Part shown: positions 32,233 through 43,989 of the stretch, piece after piece
Layout: every line of letters begins with the position of its first letter
Position numbering within the stretch: the stretch's first letter is position 1
Origin: Marsupella aquatica
Taxonomy: Eukaryota; Marchantiophyta
Assembly: GCA_973895155.1 (NCBI GenBank)
Contig: OZ316897.1
Location: 1,674,001 to 1,738,000, forward strand
Reading direction: 5' to 3'
Length of the DNA: 64,000 nucleotides
The notes under the pieces: generated by a model
Database searches by the model: none
Told to the model about the DNA's origin: nothing
What the model saw: the letters and a program-made list of their open reading frames with translations, nothing else
Program-made: the position numbers and the translations under genes

Positions 32233-33806
32233 CAGCGCACATAATTTGCAAATCTCTTCAGTTGTTGTACTGGAGTCACTGATTCCACTCGAATGGTTGG
32301 TGTGAAGGTTGTTTGTGTGGCTTCATCCACCATTTCCCTAAACTGCTTCCTCTGCATTGGGGGCTTAGCTGGAATTGAACTGAAATATAATTTTAACATA
32401 GCCACAATATTGGGTTCTTGCCCAATGGGGACCCGTGTAACAGGGAGCTGCACAATTGGCTCCAACACAGGCTCCAACACATCCGTGTCAGTTGCAATAG
32501 GCAATGTGGGAGGACTATTTCCAACAGGTGAATAGTCAGACATAGGACTGAATCCCTCACTCAAATCCTCAGCTCTTTCCCTATGAGCATCGCATAATGA
32601 TGGTCCTGGGCTGTGCAATGGAGTTTGAGCTTTTGAAGGAGGAAGTAAATCAAACAGCATATTCAAAATTTTCTCCCGTGGACAACTAAGAATGTACATG
32701 GCCTGCTGCACAATGTCGCTATTAATCCTAGCCTCACGTGCCTCATTGGCACTCATTGGAGTCCCTCTCGGGCCACGTGGAGAGGCATTTGGTATCTGCA
32801 AATCTTGGCCTTCGAAGTCATCAGTGTCTGCCTCTGCATTGCAGTGGCCTCCAATGCTCATATTGTCATTGTCCACGTTGTGTTCAACGTCCATTGGTTG
32901 CAGGCCATTGTCAGCCACCACTTCAAGTCCAGCTGCATCGTTGTCGGGTTCTGCATCGCTCTCGGGTTCTGCTTCGCTCTCGTGTTCTACATCGCTCTTG
33001 GGTTTTGCTTTGCTCTTGGGTTCTGCATCGCTCTCGGGTTCTGCATCGCTCAGGAGTTCTGCATTGCTCTTGGGTTTTGCATCACTCTCGGGTTCTGAAT
33101 CATTGTTGGATTGTGATTGCCAATCATCTGGCACCTGAATCCCAATGTGCGCTATTAATTGCTTCCTCATCCGTTTCTCATAATCCAATAAGCAGTTCCT
33201 GTACCAATACAATTGCGCTAGGTAGTTTTGCAAGTATGTTGGTTTCCCCAAGGCCAGATGCTTCAGCTGATCAAAAATGACATTCCTAAGCAATAGAGCC
33301 CAATTTATGGTGCTCATCCCCTTCCAAGCTGCTATTGTAGTATTTGCCAGGCTGACAGGTGCCACAGACGACTTCCTTGGATGGAAATTTGGGACTAGAA
33401 ATTGCATCAGAAGGCGGCAGTCGTGGTCAATGCACTGGCTGACCTTCCAACCACAACTCATTTTCCTCCCCCCACCAAAATATGAGTCAGACAAGGTATT
33501 GTGTTTAGAGTAAAGGCCTTCACCTTCCCAAGGGCATTGAAAAGCATCAGCTACAAAGTGGAGACTCCATTCCTGTGGTTTGCCTCTAACACCGTCTGTC
33601 GCATGGGACCTCCTCGGCCTTGGAACTAACAATTTGTCAACGTAAGAGATAGATAGCACGCCCCAAGGAATGAACATCAATGTTGTCAGTTTCATTTTCC
33701 CCAACATTCCATGCAACTTCTTCACATCTTGTAGTGACGTTGGGAGCTCCGCCAAAACCTTTTTAGGTACTGCAACGACATCCGGCTCCTCATGCACAGT
33801 CACCAT
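32220..33806 (-). CDS. Hypothetical protein with acidic SDAEP repeats
   Basis: 528 codons on the reverse strand. Residues about 1-230 look globular (PRRSHATDGVRGKPQEWSLH, WALLLRNVIFDQLKHLALG, YLAQLYWYRNCLL) and recall transposon-associated plant proteins, without a firm family. About residues 235-285 are a run of Glu/Lys-Pro-Glu/Lys-Ser-Asp-Ala repeats. The C-terminal part is low complexity then basic. It lies tail to tail with the SANT-like gene; both may belong to one element. Confidence 0.5.
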   Translation of the reverse strand: MVTVHEEPDVVAVPKKVLAELPTSLQDVKKLHGMLGKMKLTTLMFIPWGVLSISYVDKLLVPRPRRSHATDGVRGKPQEWSLHFVADAFQCPWEGEGLYSKHNTLSDSYFGGGRKMSCGWKVSQCIDHDCRLLMQFLVPNFHPRKSSVAPVSLANTTIAAWKGMSTINWALLLRNVIFDQLKHLALGKPTYLQNYLAQLYWYRNCLLDYEKRMRKQLIAHIGIQVPDDWQSQSNNDSEPESDAKPKSNAELLSDAEPESDAEPKSKAKPKSDVEHESEAEPESDAEPDNDAAGLEVVADNGLQPMDVEHNVDNDNMSIGGHCNAEADTDDFEGQDLQIPNASPRGPRGTPMSANEAREARINSDIVQQAMYILSCPREKILNMLFDLLPPSKAQTPLHSPGPSLCDAHRERAEDLSEGFSPMSDYSPVGNSPPTLPIATDTDVLEPVLEPIVQLPVTRVPIGQEPNIVAMLKLYFSSIPAKPPMQRKQFREMVDEATQTTFTPTIRVESVTPVQQLKRFANYVRWCRL

Positions 33807-35183
33807 CGCGGCTTGAAAAAAAGTCAGTTCTCAATGTTGGGCAGCTGCACATTGCGGTATGAAGGCATTTCAATACCACATTTGGATGTGCGAAGGTTTA
33901 AGCAAAACGCGCCCAAAGTTCAAAGCGAGGTTTAGGGTATAGGGTACGTATGCGCATTGGTGGGAAATATACCTTCTGAAATATGTAGTTTGCTATGAAG
34001 AACCAAAAAACACATTTAAAGGTCTTCAAACTCGGTATTCGTTCCCGTAAAGAACAAGATGGGGTTGATTTGATACATAAAAACACAAATGAGAGTTTAA
34101 GAACTCTCTTTAACACATAGTAATCAGAATTGATTACTTTAATAAGGTATTTTGAAGATCGCTCCATAGCGGTGAGTGGTTTTCAATGACAACTCAGCAT
34201 CATGTAACCATAAATTAATAAAAAGGGAATGATTAACAAAACACAAGGAAAAATATCTCAAAGTATGCTAAGGGAGTCTGGAATTTTCCAAGGTTACTCC
34301 TTAGACATAAGTCAAAATGAAAAGACTTAAGGATACAAATCCATATTGCTTTTCAGATCTAAATTGCTTACTAGAGTACCTTTTAAAATGCCGTCAACAT
34401 GTCTTATCCTTTCTTTCTAAGTGGTACTCAGATGAGATCTAAAAGGTAGCTACTTCAACATTTAGATGGTACTAAGCACCATGAAAGAAAATCCATCAAT
34501 TTCAAATAAGACTTAAACTCAGTGAGTTAACTCCAAGAACTCAGGAGATTGTAATGAGTCACCAAAGAGGAATCTGTCATCAGATCTCATAAGATTTACA
34601 CAATTGGAATTTTACTTCCCATGATTTATTCAAAGGATTAAACCACAAGAAGGAGGAAAGTCTTCTCCTGGTGTCAAGCTTGATCTCGAACTCTTAACAT
34701 TCATGATCATCTAGCAGAACACCAAGGAAAGACAAAAATTGCTAAACTTTACCATGATCTACACTAGTGGTGGAGGGGTCTTATAGTAAAAATCTACAGA
34801 GTAAGAGGTCACAGGGTCGAAGAGACATGCCTCTTCATACCCCTCAAAAAGTTAAAATGACGATTTAGTAAGTGAAAATCCGGAAAAATGGCTAAGTATG
34901 AACTCGTAACTAGTAAACTATTAACTCATAATCGGCTGTCTATCGGAACTCGTAATCGAAAACTAGGAACTCGTAATGCGATATTGTTAAAGACTTAGGG
35001 AATTCAACTATTTTTAACTTCCTAACTATAAGTCAAAAAACTCTAAGATTTTTCCAGCAGGTTTTCCTAGGTACAGACTATACACTGAGGAAGTATGAGA
35101 GCTTCGAAAGTCTTAGAACACATTTATAAAAATCAGATAAGATGCATTACTCCTAAACTTAACTAAAAACACTTAAGACTTCT
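33807..35183. other. AT-rich stretch without recognisable gene
   Basis: A short reverse frame at 34167-33898 is not supported. Near 34890-34990 there are degenerate repeats of AACTCGTAA/AACTAGTAA words, repeated again upstream of the next ORF. Confidence 0.4.
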
Positions 35184-35702
35184 TCAAGCTTGTTGTCGGA
35201 TGTCGTCTGGTTCCAGCAACTCCACAAGGGTAACAATTCGGTTCTGAGTAACCTCCATCAGTTCAGCTTGGCGTGGGGATCCTCTGGAGTATGGTAGGCA
35301 CCTCAGTTGTCTCTCAGGATACATCAAAGGCATCCTCTTCATCAAATAACATGAGTCTATACGAAGAGCTTCTCTGTACATCCCGATCACATCATAGTTG
35401 TTGCAGGTAGCAGCATACACTTGGGGATAATGAAACAGGAACTCATCACTACTCATCATCCTAGAATAGAAGGGTCGAAGTCTCCATCTGACATCTCTGA
35501 AGTATCGGTTGAATTCAGCTAGAGTCTGAGAAGTGACATTATTCCAGATCCTCTGTTTCTCAGCCAATGTACTGGTTGAAACAAGGGTAACCTTGGGTCT
35601 TTGTGGTATGTAATCGTGTTGTAGAGCAGTAGACTTCTTGCTCTGCATCAAGAAGGAAACCACAAAATCCAAGGCATAGGCTGCTGCTGTAAGGAAGTCC
35701 AT
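35184..35702 (-). CDS. Hypothetical ORF, paralogue of 31495-32232
   Basis: 172 codons with the same domain as the ORF at 31495-32232. It lacks the long acidic-repeat partner, so it is probably the 3' part of a second, more decayed copy of the same gene pair. Confidence 0.5.
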   Translation of the reverse strand: MDFLTAAAYALDFVVSFLMQSKKSTALQHDYIPQRPKVTLVSTSTLAEKQRIWNNVTSQTLAEFNRYFRDVRWRLRPFYSRMMSSDEFLFHYPQVYAATCNNYDVIGMYREALRIDSCYLMKRMPLMYPERQLRCLPYSRGSPRQAELMEVTQNRIVTLVELLEPDDIRQQA

Positions 35703-35989
35703 AAATTTGCATAGCTATCGGGCGCTTGTGGAATTCGGGCGACTATGCTCTTAGGAATTGCCAGAGTGTCAACTCGGTACTGTTCATCAATGCTGAGGTT
35801 CGCCATAGCTCTCATCCGTTATGTTGAGTGCGCTAAGGAGTGGGGAAGCTGGTAGAATCAACAGAGGTGGCAGGAATTAAGTCAGGGGTGAGCACCCGAA
35901 GTCTAATTTGCCTTTTCTTCAATTCGCGTTTGCCATCCCGTTGCTAAGTCCCGTTGGAAGTAGCCGTAAGACGTCGCAATCATTGGCCG

Positions 35990-36135
35990 CCAACTCGTAA
36001 GGCACAACTCGTAAAGCCCTAACTAGTAAGTCGTAACTAGCATACTCGTAACTAGTATACTGTCGCAACCCCGTAACTCGTAACTCGTAACTCGTGACTC
36101 GTGACTAGGAAACTCGTAATAGGAGTTTACTCGTA
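35990..36135. repeat. Degenerate (AACTCGT)n repeat
   Basis: Words CGTAACT, AACTCGTAA and AACTAGTAA are strung through this stretch. The same words appear at 34890-34990, on the other side of the 35184-35702 ORF. Confidence 0.6.
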
Positions 36136-36139
36136 AACT

Positions 36140-38237
36140 TACTTTAAACTTGGGAACCGTAACTTGTAGACATAATGCTATCTCCATTCTGTTATCAACA
36201 ATTAGAGGTTAAACCCCATGAAAAAATTTAAAAAATTTCAGTTTCTTCATGATTTTGGAATTACCCACTACTTACAAAATAAACACTTGTCGTACAATAC
36301 TGTTAATTGAGTTGGTATACCGCCACTCAATATTGAAAATGAGCATCTCTGTATCATTGCAGAGGCCAATATGAAAATGCAAATGTACGTGCCTAATAAT
36401 AATGAGATAAAATGCGACACAGTGGGGAAGGTGAAAAACAAATATCGGAATGGGTATTAGAAGAAACATTTCATAGAATTATCTTAGGTTCAGTGGTGGA
36501 CCTTGCCACCCAGCGCCCTCACCAATCCCAGTACTTGCGCCTAAGTGCCCTTGGTGTCCAAACGCCATCACGGAATACCTCGAGCAAGCATCCAAGTGCC
36601 TCTAGCACCACCAGCGGCCACTCCCATACAAAGCCGCACTTGCTCACATACACAACCGCTACTCAACGGTCATCACTGTTTGCACAAACAACCGAGCACC
36701 TCGACAAGTAACCCCTCCAGATCTAGAACTTGCCAAGTCTACCATCCTAACTCAAGCTCAACAGACGTTGGTAAATAGGTCAGCGATAGGTCCTCCCGAC
36801 GCCATAAGCCGGAACCAGAACCCACGCCCACTGTCCATCCAGGACAGCTCCTTCCTTGGGCGCGGCCCAGGTTCCCCCTCGTACCTATCCATCACCAACT
36901 GACCGCCTGACCCCAGGACATGCTCATGGCCCAAATAGCGTAGCTTGTCCTAAAGCTTGTCCCAAGCTTGTCTCAACACGCCGGGACCAGAATGGCCCTG
37001 ACTCTAACACCAACTCCCGGTTCATCTCACTGATGGTCTAGGGACCGAGCGCCCTTGGGACTCAGCCTCCATACCTACTTGGCCTTGCCTCCTCCAACGC
37101 AAGCTCCCTTGGGAGGCTGAACGCGGCTTGGCTGCTGTTCGGCAGGATTTGGCAAACGGGCGAGCTAACACCCGCAAACCACAAGAACCCATGGCACCCT
37201 CAGACCCAGCTGAGCTCAGGAGGGCGTAGCCCTTCTCAAGAGCTTTCCAACGCACCTAAGAAGTCCTCCAACGGACTTCCCGTTGGGAAGATATCGCCAT
37301 TTCCGTTTGGCGGTTTCCCTTAGTGTCGCGACCGTCGCGGCTCACGACTTCGGCTCGCCCTTAGCCCCCAAGGAGACACCACTCCCATCATATATGCTTC
37401 TAGGGACCTGCCACCCCCGAACCAGCTTTGGTCCCGAAACATTTGGCCCCCAACCCGGATCCCATCGCGCATAATGGGCGCGCCACCAACTGGCAACGCC
37501 CATAACTTTCTTGATAGGCATCAGCAAGCGGAGTACCTTAGCCCGTTGTGACCGGGCCGACCCAGTGCTCATGCCTAGGCCCTCAGGTCTGATCAACGCT
37601 CGGGGCCCCCGACTGGCCCAACCCGGATCGGGCCACAACTTGCACCCCAAGCGTCCGTTGCCAATGGCATCAACTCCATTGGCCTTGGGCCTAAGAGGAG
37701 CTCACTCCCAAGCCCTCAGAACTCAAAGCCCATTTGATGGTCCGGACGGCCACCCTTGAGCCCGGCCCATTTCCCCTTGACCCAACCAGCCATAGGCTAG
37801 TCCAAGTCCTTAGTGTGTGTCCCCAGCTTGGCCCCTTGCCTCGCCAGTGCCACGTCTCATTGCCCACAAGTCTCCCCATGCTAAGCCCTCCCCGGATGGC
37901 CTATCCGGGCCTGGACCATAAGGGAGCTCGGCGTTGGAGTCAGCAACGCCGAAGCTAAGTGTTAAATAGTCGAGTTCTGCGACTTGCACCCCCCCTTAAA
38001 AAATGGTCACATCCGCGTGACCTCAGTAAAGGTTCCAACATGCCTAGACCACTTTGGGCCTTAAAATTTTTATGAGGTAACAAACGGTTTGCCCATAAGG
38101 CTGATGCAAACCAGGTTGGTATGCGCATTCCAGACTTAGGAAATTCCAACCTATCCCACTTATCCAAGTAGGATGCCAGTCCAACCGGGTAAGCTAACTC
38201 CAAACTCGTCGGACCCATTGTCTTCCCCTTGGGGTAC
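36140..38237. other. Long stretch without recognisable gene; possible LTR of gypsy element 2 at its right end
   Basis: AT-rich to 36480, then GC-rich with many short frames on both strands, none with a domain. Immediately left of the family-2 insertion, reverse-strand sequence reads CCCCAAGGGGAAGACAA then TGGGTCC, which would suit a polypurine tract followed by an LTR start of gypsy element 2. That would place its 3' LTR leftward from about 38218. This is weak: no second LTR is available for comparison. Confidence 0.3.
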
Positions 38238-38346
38238 TGTGATGCCTAGCCAGGAATCACTCGGCTAGTTTAAGTGGAAAACGGAAGGGTACCCTAGAAA
38301 CATCTTAGTATAGTTACAGAAATAAGGAAAATATAAACAATTAAGG

Positions 38347-41300
38347 ATGACTATGGAACCCGAGCCGAGGCCGGAAGTAAGGACGCCAGGGGAGAGAACA
38401 CGATTAGGGTTAGGGCACAATAAGTGCCGGCGGCTAGGGGTCACCAACGGGAGAGAAACGCCAAGGAGGAGAGGGGTAAGGGCAGCTCGCGAGGAGTTGT
38501 GGCTCATTTGCAGGCACGAACTGGGTAGACGACTACGGGCGGCCAACTACTGTCAACTGCTTAAGCAAGCACTCAGGGGGGGAGCAGATACCGACTATCA
38601 ACTCGATAAGGGTATGAGCAACGTCAATCAAGCGACACATTTTTGGGGATGCCTGTTCGAACGGGCAACTGAGTACATTGGGACTTACGAGGATGAAGAA
38701 TCAGAGAGAGCAGCCCAAGAATGGCAGGAGCTAGCTCGATTGTGGGAGCTGCAGAAAGCTGTCTTCTTAGGAGGAGAACTCATCAAGGCCAAATTCTTGT
38801 GGACTCCTACTACCAATCAACTCGACGACCTTCTGTTTTGCGAAGACAGAGTCGTCGGCATCCGCGAGGCCATCAAACGCTGCAATGACATACACTGGGA
38901 GTTGAAGGGTAGCATAGAGGGGTGGATAAAGGCAACCGTGCTCGGAGAGACATCCACAACAGCCGAGATGAAGAGGAAGGGAATTAACAACGACGAGGCC
39001 ACCCCGGCAAAAAGAACAAGGTCGGCGGCACCAAAGAGGCCAGCCGAACAGCAGAGCAGGAGGCAGAGAGAAGCCGAGGAGGAGGAGGTCAACCCCATCA
39101 ACGCCGTTCCAACGAGAGATGACACCTGGAAAGGCTGGGCGGCGATCCTCCCCGAGGAGGTCCAATTACACTTTGCAAGAGAGGAGGATGCATGCTTTAC
39201 GGCTATGCAGACTTGGAAATATCAAGGCTTCATGGCCGGATCCGGCTTGGAAGCCTTCGTAAGGTTACCGTGGCTGAAGCCAGAGGTGCCGAATTCAGAC
39301 TTACTTGAATTCGTGGGATCATGGGAAGTCCAAGACCAATTCCACAAGGGTGTATGGGAAGGAATTCTATCTCACTCCCCAGGTGATTGCCGAAGTATTT
39401 GGCTTGCCGATGGGCAATAAGACCAAGGTAGATACCAGGAAGACCTTGCCAGACACGGAGTTCAGGTCGTTCCCAGGGCCTTCAACAAAGAATGGCTTCT
39501 TCCGTAACACTTGCACCAATCCGCATATAGGAGAAATGATTGATTTCTTGCGGGTGACCATGCATTGCAACTGGCCGAGAGCAAAGATCGGCAAGGCATA
39601 GGTCTATCTGGCAGAGAGGCCAGACCCAAGCCGGGACTACAACGGCTACCTCCTCACTCAACTAAAGAAGATCTTGAAGGAGGAATAGCTGGTGATCGGC
39701 AAAGGAAGCGTGTCCCGGCTTGGCTATCACATGCCGCTATTGTGCCGGTATGCCCAAAGTAAGACCTTTGCCCCGGTACTTCCCCTACAGGCAAGGGCAC
39801 CAGAGGAGGTTCCGGAACAGAGGCCGGCAACGGAGAAACCCAACCCGCCCGACAGTCCTACAATCGAGCAGGTGTTTAGGCCAAGGACGGAGGACTTGCC
39901 GATGCAGCAACCAGGCATGCAGAATCTGCTGAAACTACTGGAGAAAGAAAAGAGATCGGCATCGACAATGACAATGGCATCGGCAACGACAATGGCATCG
40001 GCAACGACAACGGCATCGGCAACAATGCAGGACACTGCTCCAGAGGTAGGCCTAAACCGGCTTACAAGGGAAAACCCCTTTACTGGAGTCAAGGAGAGAA
40101 GGAGGCCGGAACACGAGCCGGAAGTCTGGATGTATGTAGGAGCCTCTAGTCCCAAAGCCGAGGAGAAGCAGGCCGTAACTCCCGGCCACAACAAGGAGAA
40201 CAGGAGATCAACACGGAAGTCGGAGGAGGAACCAAGACCGGCAGGAGGTGAAGCCGTGTTCACGCCAAAACCAGGAGAGGAGCGGGAGAAGCCGGTAGTC
40301 CAAGCCGAGGAGGAGGCGGTGGAGGACTACAGCAATGATAACTCCGGCTATGGGTCGGATCATCATGTTCCAGGAGTAAGGACATGTGGCCGGTTCATCC
40401 CCACGCTCCCAAGAGTAGTCCGAGGGGACCCGAGCCAGTAGAGCAGCCCCGAGTCTCCCCCGCCAGATGTCGCTCCCCCGAGCTTTGACGGCATAAAACA
40501 GACGGTGCAGGAATTTCAGGAGCAAATCAGGGAGGAAGAGGAGGTAGCCCTGGCTAGAGAGAAGGATTTACCAGGAGGAGAATGGCCAGAAAACATCAGG
40601 CGGCTTGCAGAAAAATGAGGTAGCCCGCCAGCCACAATAGAAGAGATCCGCAAGGCGGCTTGGGAACAAAGGCCACGGTGGATGATGCCCATGACTTCTA
40701 CTTCCTCCACCTATGCTAAAGATAGAGCCATGGAGTACGGGGAGATGTGTGGAGAACTGGCGCTCAGCATCTTTGGGGAGGAGTTGGAGCAGGGACCCTT
40801 TTTCCAGAGGGAGATGTTGGAGAAGCGCCAATTAGAAGAAGCGGTGGCCTTGGAAAGAAGCAAGAAGGACGAGGTCATCCGTCGGCTTAGGGAAAGAGAA
40901 GCCAAAATCAAGGACCTGAGGGCGGCCAAGAAAGCCCAAGATGAGCTGCGGATTAAGCGGCATGAGCTAAATATCATGCAGGGCCAGTTGGATACCGCAC
41001 AATCTGATAATCGGATGATCGAGAATCTACTGACGCAGACCCAAGGAGAGTTGGCCGATGCGATCAAAGAGAGGGAGAAGTGGAAGCAAGAGCTGAGGAA
41101 TGCAGAGGAGGCCCACATAACAGCCAACAACCGGGCCATGGCGGAGACCCAAAGAAAGGAATGGGCGTTGAAGGGGGAGCTCAAGAAAATCCGCAGAGCC
41201 CTTGAGCAAAAGGAGGCCGAGTTAGGGAAATCCTATCAAGGGATTACGCTGCAGCAGGAGCTTGCGTCCCTGACGGCCAGCTTCAAGGCCGACCTAAGGG

Positions 41301-42016
41301 AGAAGGACGATATGCTCGATCAGACTTACGCCAAGATGAACCAGATGGAGTCTGTCATCATTGCAGAGCTCGACAAGGAGCTAAGAGCAACCCGGGAGGA
41401 GAGGGCTACCTTGAAGAAAGAACTGGAGGAAGCCCACAGGGAACGGGAGGAAGCCCAGAAAGAACTGGAGGAGGCGTGCAAGGACCTGGATGAGGTGCAG
41501 GAGGAGTTGGAGGAAAGCACGCGGAGGCTGGAGAACTTACAACGACGAGCCGACAACCAAACGGAGCGGCTGAAGAAACAAGCCGCAGTATTTAAGTGCT
41601 TGTCTTCATCAGGCCCAACTCCAATTGGGGCAACCAAGTTACCAGGAGTGGTACTGGCCGAAGAACAAGCCGCGCCACCTACACCAGTGCCGGAAGTAAG
41701 TGGGAAGGGGAAGGGACCAACTGCCGAACCAGAAAAGAAGAAGAAGCGGAAACCTTCAGGGTCAAGGAGTAATACGACTCCACAGGCCGTGGTGACCAAG
41801 GAGGTAGACCCAACACCGACCCTAGACAGGGTCACGGCAAAGGATCCAACTATCCTAGAAGGAGGGGAGGCCGAAGCCATGGCTGATGCTGAAGCCGTGG
41901 CTGATGCCGAAGCCGTGGCTGATGCCGAAGCCGTGGCTGATACCGAGGCCGGTACCGAGGCCAAAGCCGAAGGTGGACCCAGTCAAGCCGATGGAGAGTT
42001 GACTAAGTCCGGGTAG
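38347..42016 (+). pseudogene. Family-2 ORF, copy A: LPW/FGLP domain plus long coiled coil
   Basis: ATG 38347 lies 109 bp from the left end. One apparent extra base near 39330 shifts the frame; the remainder stays in one frame to 42016. In-frame stops at 39599 (TAG), 39686 (TAG, shared with copy B), 40439 (TAG) and about 40616 (TGA). Order: a basic N-terminus, a Lys/Arg patch (about 38965-39070), then a globular domain (about 39120-39680; LPWLKPEVPNSDLLEFVGSW, VFGLPMGNK, NGFFRNTC). A Pro-rich variable region follows, with an ATGGCATCGGCAACGACA-type tandem tract at about 39960-40025. Next comes a long coiled coil (about 40740-41590), then a Lys-rich and Ala/Glu-repeat tail. The domain parallels family 1 (LPWNTC, IFGLPEGD, GFVMRTC). 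Confidence 0.7.
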
Positions 42017-43006
42017 GTAATCTGTCAGAGAACGAACCCACGGCAGTGGCTGAGGAGGAAACATTGGGGGCGTCCACTGAGGAACAGACACCGCTGCCAT
42101 GACGGTGGTGGAAGGCCGCTCCTTTCAAGGAGGGCGGACGTGGAGGGAGGAGGCGTGAGTGGGCAGGGCGGGCTCGGATCTCTAAGTTTAGGATTAGGAT
42201 CAGGACGAGGAGGCGGCCCTGACACTTAGCTTAGTGGGATTGCGGTTCCACTAGTAAGAGCAATACTTGTACTCCTGCCTCGCTGTACATAGGTAGATTC
42301 AGTTAGGTAGATTAGGCTTACGCTGCAAAGAATTAGGCGGATCCACTACCAGGATAAATACCTGGGCTGCGGGGAGCTTAGGGCCTCTTCTTTAGCAAGT
42401 TTTTAGTTTGCACCAGCCGGGCTGGGATCAAGTAGTAAGAGAAGCTCTCGGTTAGTCATACAATGACCTTGTGTATATTCATGTTTCCTCATGCCTAAGA
42501 GCTGAATAGAGTTGGCCTCACGGCTTAGTTTGCAGAGCTTGTGTATGAGATGTACTGTTTGTATGGCAAGTGCATGGTATGACTCAGTCAGAAGGAGTCA
42601 TTTTACTATTTGTGTGTCGCATTAACTTGTGTGAAGAGTGCCCACATCAACTAATAGATGAAGGAAAGTAAGCAAGGGAGTGAGAGTTGGATGTGCCGAG
42701 CTGAGAGAGGTCTTAGCGGCTTAACCAAGCCTATTGGGGATCATTCCGGCGGCGGAATCCAAATATACCTAACCAGAAGGAGAGGAAGACAAGGGAAGGC
42801 CTAGAGTAGGCCGACTACATATCTCATGACCCGATGAAGGATCTGTCCAGTATATGTGTGTAAAATGTTAATAGTAGTAGTACAAGGAGGTTAGCAGCGT
42901 CCCATGCCGCTAAGCCGCGAAAATGGCCTCGCCAAGCGCGAAACCTGCGGGAATCGGCTTGTGCTGGTGGGTTTCTTGGGTTTAGGGAGCCATGGGACGC
43001 ACCACA
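42017..43006 (+). other. Non-coding tail of family-2 copy A
   Basis: About 990 bp without supported ORFs, containing the hairpin 42744-42757 and the terminal ACCACA. The same sequence is found inverted at 61958-62983. Confidence 0.6.
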
Positions 43007-43197
43007 AGTACTGCCCTTTGGTTCCAACCAGCCCGCCCACAGATGTAGGGCGGGCACCATCAACTTCCACTTGCAAAAAGCAAATCGGCCGCCCAACAAC
43101 CTCTAGCACCCACGCAATCCAACTTTATCCTTAAGAGGCCGAGAGGAGTGAAACTAGGATACAACTCACAAAGGTAGCTATAGCTACCTATACCCGT

Positions 43198-43977
43198 TCA
43201 CAACGGCGGTAGGCCGCTTCGCTTACGATAGCTTCCAAGGATCTTTGAGGCATTACCCAAATTTTCTTCCGGCTCCCAAGTACTCTCGGCCTGGTCGTAG
43301 CCAGCCCACTTCACCAAATACTCTAAGATTTGCCTTCCCAACTTGTGTTTGTAACGGTGGTCCAGAATGGCCTCCACCTCAAACTCCTCAGCGTCCTCCA
43401 CCAGCATGGCGTCCGGATGCAAGACCTGATCCCGGTTGGGATCATCATCTTTGACAAATTTCTTGAGCCGACTGACATGGTAGCTTTTGCCCACGCCCAT
43501 TTCCTTGGGTGTCTCCAACACCAGTAAAACCGGATTATCCTTGTGGGCCCATTGTATGATGCGATAGGGCCCCGCATATCTGGGAGCCAGCTTCCTACTT
43601 ATGTTCCCGTGGTATTGCTCAGGTCTCAACTGCAACCAGACGTGCTCCCCAATATCAAAGCTTACCTGGCGTCGATGTTTACCCCCTTGCTCCTTGTACC
43701 GACTTTGGGCAAGGGTCATACCCTTGGTAGCCACTTCCACAACTAGGCGCCGCTCTCGAATAAAATTGTCCGCGGAAGGAACCTTGCTTTCCGTCCGCCA
43801 AGCTTCCGGATTTATAAACCAGGAGGGGGCCCTTGGCATCCTCCCTGTGGCCAACACAAACGGCGCAAATCCCATTGCCGAATGCTTGGTCGAGTTATAC
43901 CTAAACTCGGCCATTGTTAAATGCTTTGCCCAATCCTTTTGATTGGCCATCACAAAGTGACGCAAGTAGTCCTCCAC
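43198..43977 (-). pseudogene. Chromovirus integrase C-terminus and chromodomain
   Basis: Continues the pol frame after TAG 43990. Contains the last integrase helix (VEDYLRHFV, HSAMGFAPFVLATGRMP) and the GPY module (RKLAPRYAGPYRI). A C-terminal chromodomain follows (EVEAILDHRYK, EYLVKWAGYDQAESTWEP). Chromodomain gypsy elements use this domain to target chromatin during integration. Confidence 0.85.
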
Positions 43978-43989
43978 GATACTATTAAC

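Larger units (their letters stand above)
38238..43006 (+). mobile_element. Family-2 coding LTR-like unit, copy A
   Basis: Starts TGTGATGCCTAGCC and ends GGGACGCACCACA (4,769 bp), with terminal inverted similarity TGTGATGC/TGTGGTGC. The left limit matches copy B (46167) and the right limit matches the inverted fragment at 61958, so both ends are defined by comparison. Flanking 5-mers are GGTAC (38233-38237) and AGTAC (43007-43011), a 4/5 duplication. It lies in the 3' region of the reverse-strand chromovirus. Architecture parallels family 1: long ORF, non-coding tail, conserved hairpin near the 3' end. Confidence 0.75.

Noticed and set aside
36412-38218. Several 60-100-codon ORFs in the GC-rich stretch
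   Set aside because: Both strands are similarly open, none has a domain, and none has a second copy for comparison; expected by chance at this composition.
39727-40263. Reverse-strand ORFs within the family-2 units (for example 39727-40263 and 41326-41964)
   Set aside because: Val/Ala/Ser-rich shadows of the Glu/Lys/Ala-rich sense coding sequence.
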